The notes under the pieces were generated by a model. That model had not been told where the DNA came from and did not search any database. It worked only from the letters and a program-made list of their open reading frames with translations. Position numbers and translations under genes: made by a program. A DNA stretch of 64,000 nucleotides from JACRPH01 sp041665465 (GTDB taxonomy: Archaea > Nanobdellota > Nanobdellia > Woesearchaeales > GW2011-AR9), in NCBI GenBank assembly GCA_041665465.1, contig JBAYIU010000001.1, positions 1,240,001-1,304,000 on the forward strand, given 5' to 3'. Below are positions 61,101 through 64,000 of the stretch, piece after piece (position 1 is the stretch's first letter; each line of letters begins with the position of its first letter).

Positions 61101-62390
61101 ATTGCTAATGGGGTAATTGGAGCTTATCCTGGGTGTACTGTTTCTTGTAATGCTGGATATACTTTAACTAACGGTGCTTGCGTAGTATCTCCTATAAGCT
61201 GTAGTTATTCTGATTTCGGACTTATTCCTGGGACAACTGGATCAGTTTCTACTAACTATCCCAATTCCTGTTTAAAGAGAGTGGTTGATGTTAATCCTGC
61301 AATAGCCACTTTCTTCAAAACACTCTATGAAATTGAATGTGTAGAAATTTATAATGGTGTGCCCGTTATTCGAAGTACACTCAGTTCTGGTAAAAGATAT
61401 CAACAGTTATATCTGGTTACCGGAGTTAGTAACGTGTATCATAATGCTTATTACATTGCTGGGGGAGCTGGTTATAATTGTCCGAATGCAGTTGCTGCTA
61501 ATACTCTACTAACTGATGGTGGAGCTTATGGTTATGGGTTTACCTCCATAGAAGGGATGCGAGCTTGTATCGATGAAATTGGAACAAGAAGCAGATTATA
61601 CCAACAGGGATGTACTAATCAAGCAGTAACTTGTACTTCTTCTACAGAAACCTGTGATGGTAAAGATAATGATTGTGATTCTTCATTTGATGAGGGAGGA
61701 GTATGTAACTCTGTAAATAATTGTGGAACGTTTGGAAACATATGTGCTACCGGAAAAGATTGTGCCAATGGTGCTTGTGTATCTCCAGATCAGATTAATG
61801 TGGTTGTATCTTATATTGCACTTGATGGAACTATAGTTAAAACTACTCTAGATTTGAATAATAATGAACTTACTTTGAATCGTTCTTCTGTTAAGAACGA
61901 ATTAGCAAACTTATTCTATGTCTTTGATGCTTCTTCTAATCTTAAAATCAAGAGTTTAGTAGTTGATATTGGTGGAGGTTGGTATTCCTTAGGGAATAGT
62001 GCCAATATTTCTACTTTTAAGTTAGATCGACCCCTTCTTCCCTTCTTACAAACGCAACTGGGATTGGATAGTAGTCTGTATAATCTAAATTATACCAGTA
62101 ATGATGGAAGTATTAAAACATCTACATTTATTATCAATTATGTTGGAGAGAACTGTTACAATTCTTTTGATGATGATCAAGATGGAAAGACCAATTGTGA
62201 AGATTCTGATTGTATTGGTAATCCGCGTTGTAAATCTGGAGATACTGACCAAGACGGGATAGTTACTGCTGCCGATTTTGATAATACCTTTAAAGAAAAG
62301 GTTCGTCAGAAGTTTAATGTGCTTCTTGACTTGAACAAATATCTCTGGGAAGTTCGTAAGAACTTCCAAGCAGGAGGGAGTGTACAATGA
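58188..62390 (+). CDS. Giant Cys-rich surface protein with repeated YxGVP domains and dockerin-like end
   Basis: 1400 residues. N-terminal helix (WMMVSVLVVIVIVGGILMMM), then SSGQGVATG. Ectodomain: EF-hand-like DxDxDG/'DNDGDD' motifs near residues 90-150, then a domain with ECLGLYKGVPLII, two closely similar ~195-residue units (residues ~769-963 and ~1005-1199, each from CSYS to ACV, with CVEIYNGVPx and ACIDEIGxxSxLYQ), each ending in a CDGxDNDCDSSxDEG metal motif. The C-terminus has a Ca-binding loop SGDTDQDGIVTAADF near residue 1360 that looks like half a dockerin. The stop overlaps the next gene. Probably a cell-surface or adhesion protein. Confidence 0.8.
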   Translation: MDVDKHKVWMMVSVLVVIVIVGGILMMMKGSVSSGQGVATGIEDCTKYGDEDVNGKFDCADPACNGLPNFNPNIPFLCENPQELSCADGYDNDGDDPTSNNLNERYDCADSDCNGKIVGPNGEKCESGIELSCNDGFDNDNSNLGSERFLKFKEYVNSAYANPYNRYITDDNPLILKDCLDPDCLSSCSAGLDKCNSLNPVGKSNTSFMYVYASSSDGTQQLGYGWLLDSSCVQRLTQKFSWNKLVSSNFGNTGISLLSLYTYDEECLGLYKGVPLIINPSTKLVSPLDPGRFNVSDAANYNLNTLKDSVSGTVCPQEITSPGNSDWVYKMGQYLPPSSSSYIETIVYTTTSIDAMKRCIDEAKGKFATYEPSCEPVVTTCTPVNATCATAGVSCPGNGVVPQITCSASQTCTAGACVDDLIITSSEICTNGIDDDGDGKIDYLDSECVCPAGSSRLGDSSCAKCELSSNSLRVGEQFSMKLVHTVVGSSVNNLMCDFLKGDSTPSILNAYCNDGLIKSANYSTIGTYSPLINSYTGETSSIKCGNVVVNDQVITSTCSPTCAAYQTCTNSVCVDNPGCISGYDEENNDQPNYYECLTSSNVNCGSCPSDKFCDAGFCYSYICTGTIPVTSELCPGDNVVLPIDTPYSLVSTCTDTKKCEYTCKSGYRYVNGACQTEVCTTGTKVCDGNAVKTCNPDGMSYSASVACTSTETCNAGNCITTCTPAAATCAIEGTSCSNGLSSVVPKIECTSTQTCTAGACVDNVVTSTCSYSTFGTLPGTTTGAFSTNYPNSCLRRVVDVNSAVTQFYKYVANINCVEIYNGVPLVLSTINSTQQLYQQMYLTSFNNWTYHNAYQSNGDKCPNAVTAAGTNFVSSTSTGKSGFKTIEGIRACIDEIGNKSKLYQVGCTNQAVTCTPSAEVCDGIDNDCDSSVDEGSVCTTADHCGSFSNVCSAGQTCTYGACVTPTCNPATIANGVIGAYPGCTVSCNAGYTLTNGACVVSPISCSYSDFGLIPGTTGSVSTNYPNSCLKRVVDVNPAIATFFKTLYEIECVEIYNGVPVIRSTLSSGKRYQQLYLVTGVSNVYHNAYYIAGGAGYNCPNAVAANTLLTDGGAYGYGFTSIEGMRACIDEIGTRSRLYQQGCTNQAVTCTSSTETCDGKDNDCDSSFDEGGVCNSVNNCGTFGNICATGKDCANGACVSPDQINVVVSYIALDGTIVKTTLDLNNNELTLNRSSVKNELANLFYVFDASSNLKIKSLVVDIGGGWYSLGNSANISTFKLDRPLLPFLQTQLGLDSSLYNLNYTSNDGSIKTSTFIINYVGENCYNSFDDDQDGKTNCEDSDCIGNPRCKSGDTDQDGIVTAADFDNTFKEKVRQKFNVLLDLNKYLWEVRKNFQAGGSVQ
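60492..61785 (+). repeat. Internal tandem duplication in the giant surface gene
   Basis: Two copies of a unit of about 585 bases, 60492-61076 and 61200-61785, separated by about 120 bases. Both encode CSYS...STNYPNSCL(R/K)RVVDVN, then CVEIYNGVP, ACIDEIG and CTNQAVTCT, so the duplication is plain at protein level. Confidence 0.8.
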
Positions 62391-64000
62391 AACGGACTTC
62401 ATCATTTAAACCAGTAAATCCTTCCAGTAGAGATACTTCTTCTAAAAAGAAAACCTTTATTATTTTAGGTATTGCTCTCTTAGCTCTCGTTGTATTAGGA
62501 TTATTATTATTCTTTAACGGTAGTTTTGTAGGTAAAGCAATAGAATATAATGCTGGTTTATTGTCCAGTCCGGGATCAGCAGGGATACCCTCTCTAAGTA
62601 ATTCTACCATCACTATTGGAGATAATAATTATCTAGTTGTGGCTGCCAATCTTGGTTCTAAAGATGGACTTACATATCAGTTCAGTTTCACTTATGATCC
62701 TTATTTATTCAAGGTTAATGGTGTGGTTCAGGGGCTAAACTATTTTGGAATGGATTTGCCTTTGGCAGTAGTAGATGTAAAAGAGGAAGTAATCCCTGGT
62801 TCTCCAGATGAACTTCGTCAAATCACGATTACTGGCGCATTGATTCCTACCAAATCTCTTCGGGATTATTTTATCAATCTAACTGGACAACAAACTACTA
62901 TCGTTCCTTTATTATTATTAAACATTACTCCCGCTAATGTGGGTGTAGCTTCAGTGGATTTTACTGATTTCACTATTCTTGATGAGAATAATGTTAACCA
63001 AATCAACACTCTTGTTGATGCAACGTTTAATGTAACTCTTCCCATTGAAATATGTTATAATAATAAAGATGATGATGGGGATACTTTGGTGGATTGTTTA
63101 GACCCTGATTGTTCCTTACAACAGCATTGTAAAGGGCCTTTTGATGTTGCATTATGTAAATCTAAATGTATATATGATTCTCCTTTATCTGTAGAAGATT
63201 ATTGTAATGATTGTGAGGGAGATGGATGTTATCAACCTTGTGTTGATGCCATTAACAGTTGTAATTTTAATTGTGATGTTTTAGTTACAACTTGTAACAA
63301 TAAGGTAAAAGATTCTAACGAAGAAGGTGTAGATTGTGGTGGTTCTTGTCAGGTTAAATGTGAGATAACTGAATGTGTTCCTAAATGTGTAGGAAAACAA
63401 TGTGGAGAAGATCAATGTGGTGGAACCTGTGGACAATGTGTATTGGGTACTAGTTGTAACTATGATGGACAATGTATTAAGAAAATTGAACAATGTACTA
63501 ATACGATTGATGATGATGACGATGGAAATATCGATTGCTTAGATTCAGATTGTAGTGCTTTTGTTTCTTGCCTTACTGGATGTGTAGATGGAGATAATAC
63601 TTATCTTCCTTATTTTGATTCTCCTTCTTCTGTTTATAATCGCAGTTCCATCTTAACTTCTTCTTCTGCTACTGCTTACAACGTCAATGGAACTTTCCTT
63701 TCTAGTGACAAGGAGTTAGTTAGGGTGCGAAATCCTTTTTACTTATTCCTCGGAAGTACTACAAAATCCACTTTGGTTGGTGATACTTTAACTATTGGTG
63801 TGGGAGGAACCAATCCCGTAATTTCAACCATCAACAATAATGTCTTCACCTTTAATTATGGTGGTCAATCTTATACTTACACTTTGGTTCAGCAGGTAGT
63901 TAATGATGTTGTAAAGGATAGGTGCTGGCATAATTATTCTGTTATTGAGACTTATTGTGTTAACGCTACTCTTGTGAATTCAACAGAAGTGAATTGTGAT
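62387..64000 (+). CDS. Surface protein with cohesin-like domain (3' end outside window)
   Basis: The frame starts at ATG 62387 and runs without a stop to the last base (538 codons so far). A ~25-residue basic start, one helix (FIILGIALLALVVLGLLLFF), then the motif FVGKAIEYNAG. Residues ~70-215 have a beta pattern like cohesins: ITIGDNNYLVVAANLGSKDG, YQFSFTYDPYLFKVNGVV, and VGVASVDFTDFTILDENN. Afterwards follow Cys-rich modules with DDDGDTLVDC and CGEDQCGGTCGQC. It overlaps the preceding dockerin-like protein gene by ATGA, so they are coupled. A possible cohesin-dockerin pair. The end is missing. Confidence 0.78.
   Translation, partial: MKRTSSFKPVNPSSRDTSSKKKTFIILGIALLALVVLGLLLFFNGSFVGKAIEYNAGLLSSPGSAGIPSLSNSTITIGDNNYLVVAANLGSKDGLTYQFSFTYDPYLFKVNGVVQGLNYFGMDLPLAVVDVKEEVIPGSPDELRQITITGALIPTKSLRDYFINLTGQQTTIVPLLLLNITPANVGVASVDFTDFTILDENNVNQINTLVDATFNVTLPIEICYNNKDDDGDTLVDCLDPDCSLQQHCKGPFDVALCKSKCIYDSPLSVEDYCNDCEGDGCYQPCVDAINSCNFNCDVLVTTCNNKVKDSNEEGVDCGGSCQVKCEITECVPKCVGKQCGEDQCGGTCGQCVLGTSCNYDGQCIKKIEQCTNTIDDDDDGNIDCLDSDCSAFVSCLTGCVDGDNTYLPYFDSPSSVYNRSSILTSSSATAYNVNGTFLSSDKELVRVRNPFYLFLGSTTKSTLVGDTLTIGVGGTNPVISTINNNVFTFNYGGQSYTYTLVQQVVNDVVKDRCWHNYSVIETYCVNATLVNSTEVNCD

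Noticed and set aside
53100..62390. Tandem DNDCD/Cys repeats as CRISPR-like or satellite DNA
   Set aside because: The repeats keep the reading frame and protein motifs (Cys and Ca-binding loops), so they are coding repeats.

Overview
The window reads as a low-GC archaeal chromosome, most probably a DPANN lineage (Woesearchaeota/Pacearchaeota-like). The signs are an AbrB-PhoU regulator, a TrmB regulator, archaeal SepF, leaderless TATA promoters next to strong Shine-Dalgarno starts, intron-bearing tRNA genes without encoded CCA, short CxxC zinc-ribbon proteins, a NEW3-type membrane protein, and a large cluster of Cys-rich single-helix surface proteins. No rRNA gene and no CRISPR array is seen. 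The lineage call is an inference from gene content.

Region by region. 1-10.4 kb: a 5'-truncated membrane-anchored protein, the AbrB-PhoU regulator, then a five-gene operon (2136-6071) made of a secreted, porin-like beta-rich protein followed by four small proteins. Three of these are clear paralogs with a conserved body and a sharply different C-terminal tail that looks like a C-type-lectin/diversity-generating-retroelement target. Housekeeping-type genes follow: PLP decarboxylase, S4 protein, zinc ribbon, methyltransferase. 10.4-27.04 kb: a complete casposon of 16,626 bp. It has 45-bp perfect terminal inverted repeats and a 14-bp target duplication, and sits at the 3' end of a tRNA-Gln gene. 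Its core is cas1 (casposase), a family B DNA polymerase, an HNH-like nuclease and small DNA-binding proteins. Its cargo includes a 1235-residue STAND-like NTPase and a HEPN-like protein. 27.05-43.9 kb: chromosomal backbone with ArgS, an XTP pyrophosphatase, a B3/4-domain protein, TrmB, lipoproteins, a convergent toxin-antitoxin pair, a bacterial-type tgt-queA pair for queuosine, and a PHP phosphoesterase. 43.9-52.7 kb: a type II/IV secretion ATPase, two coiled-coil proteins, three paralogous multi-helix membrane proteins, a NEW3-type protein, SepF and a lipid-kinase-like protein. This is probably one envelope or pilus-like system plus division functions. 52.8-64 kb: a run of Cys-rich surface proteins interrupted by a LAGLIDADG endonuclease and tRNA-Ser.

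All three tRNA genes (Gln-UUG, Arg-UCG, Ser-GCU) fold only if two introns are removed from each: one at the canonical 37/38 site and one at a non-canonical site (D-loop, T-loop and anticodon stem respectively).

The best candidates for something new are the casposon with its defence-like cargo, the barrel plus variable-tail operon, the double-intron tRNAs with a neighbouring homing endonuclease, and a Cys-bounded 'YxGVP' surface domain that recurs four times.
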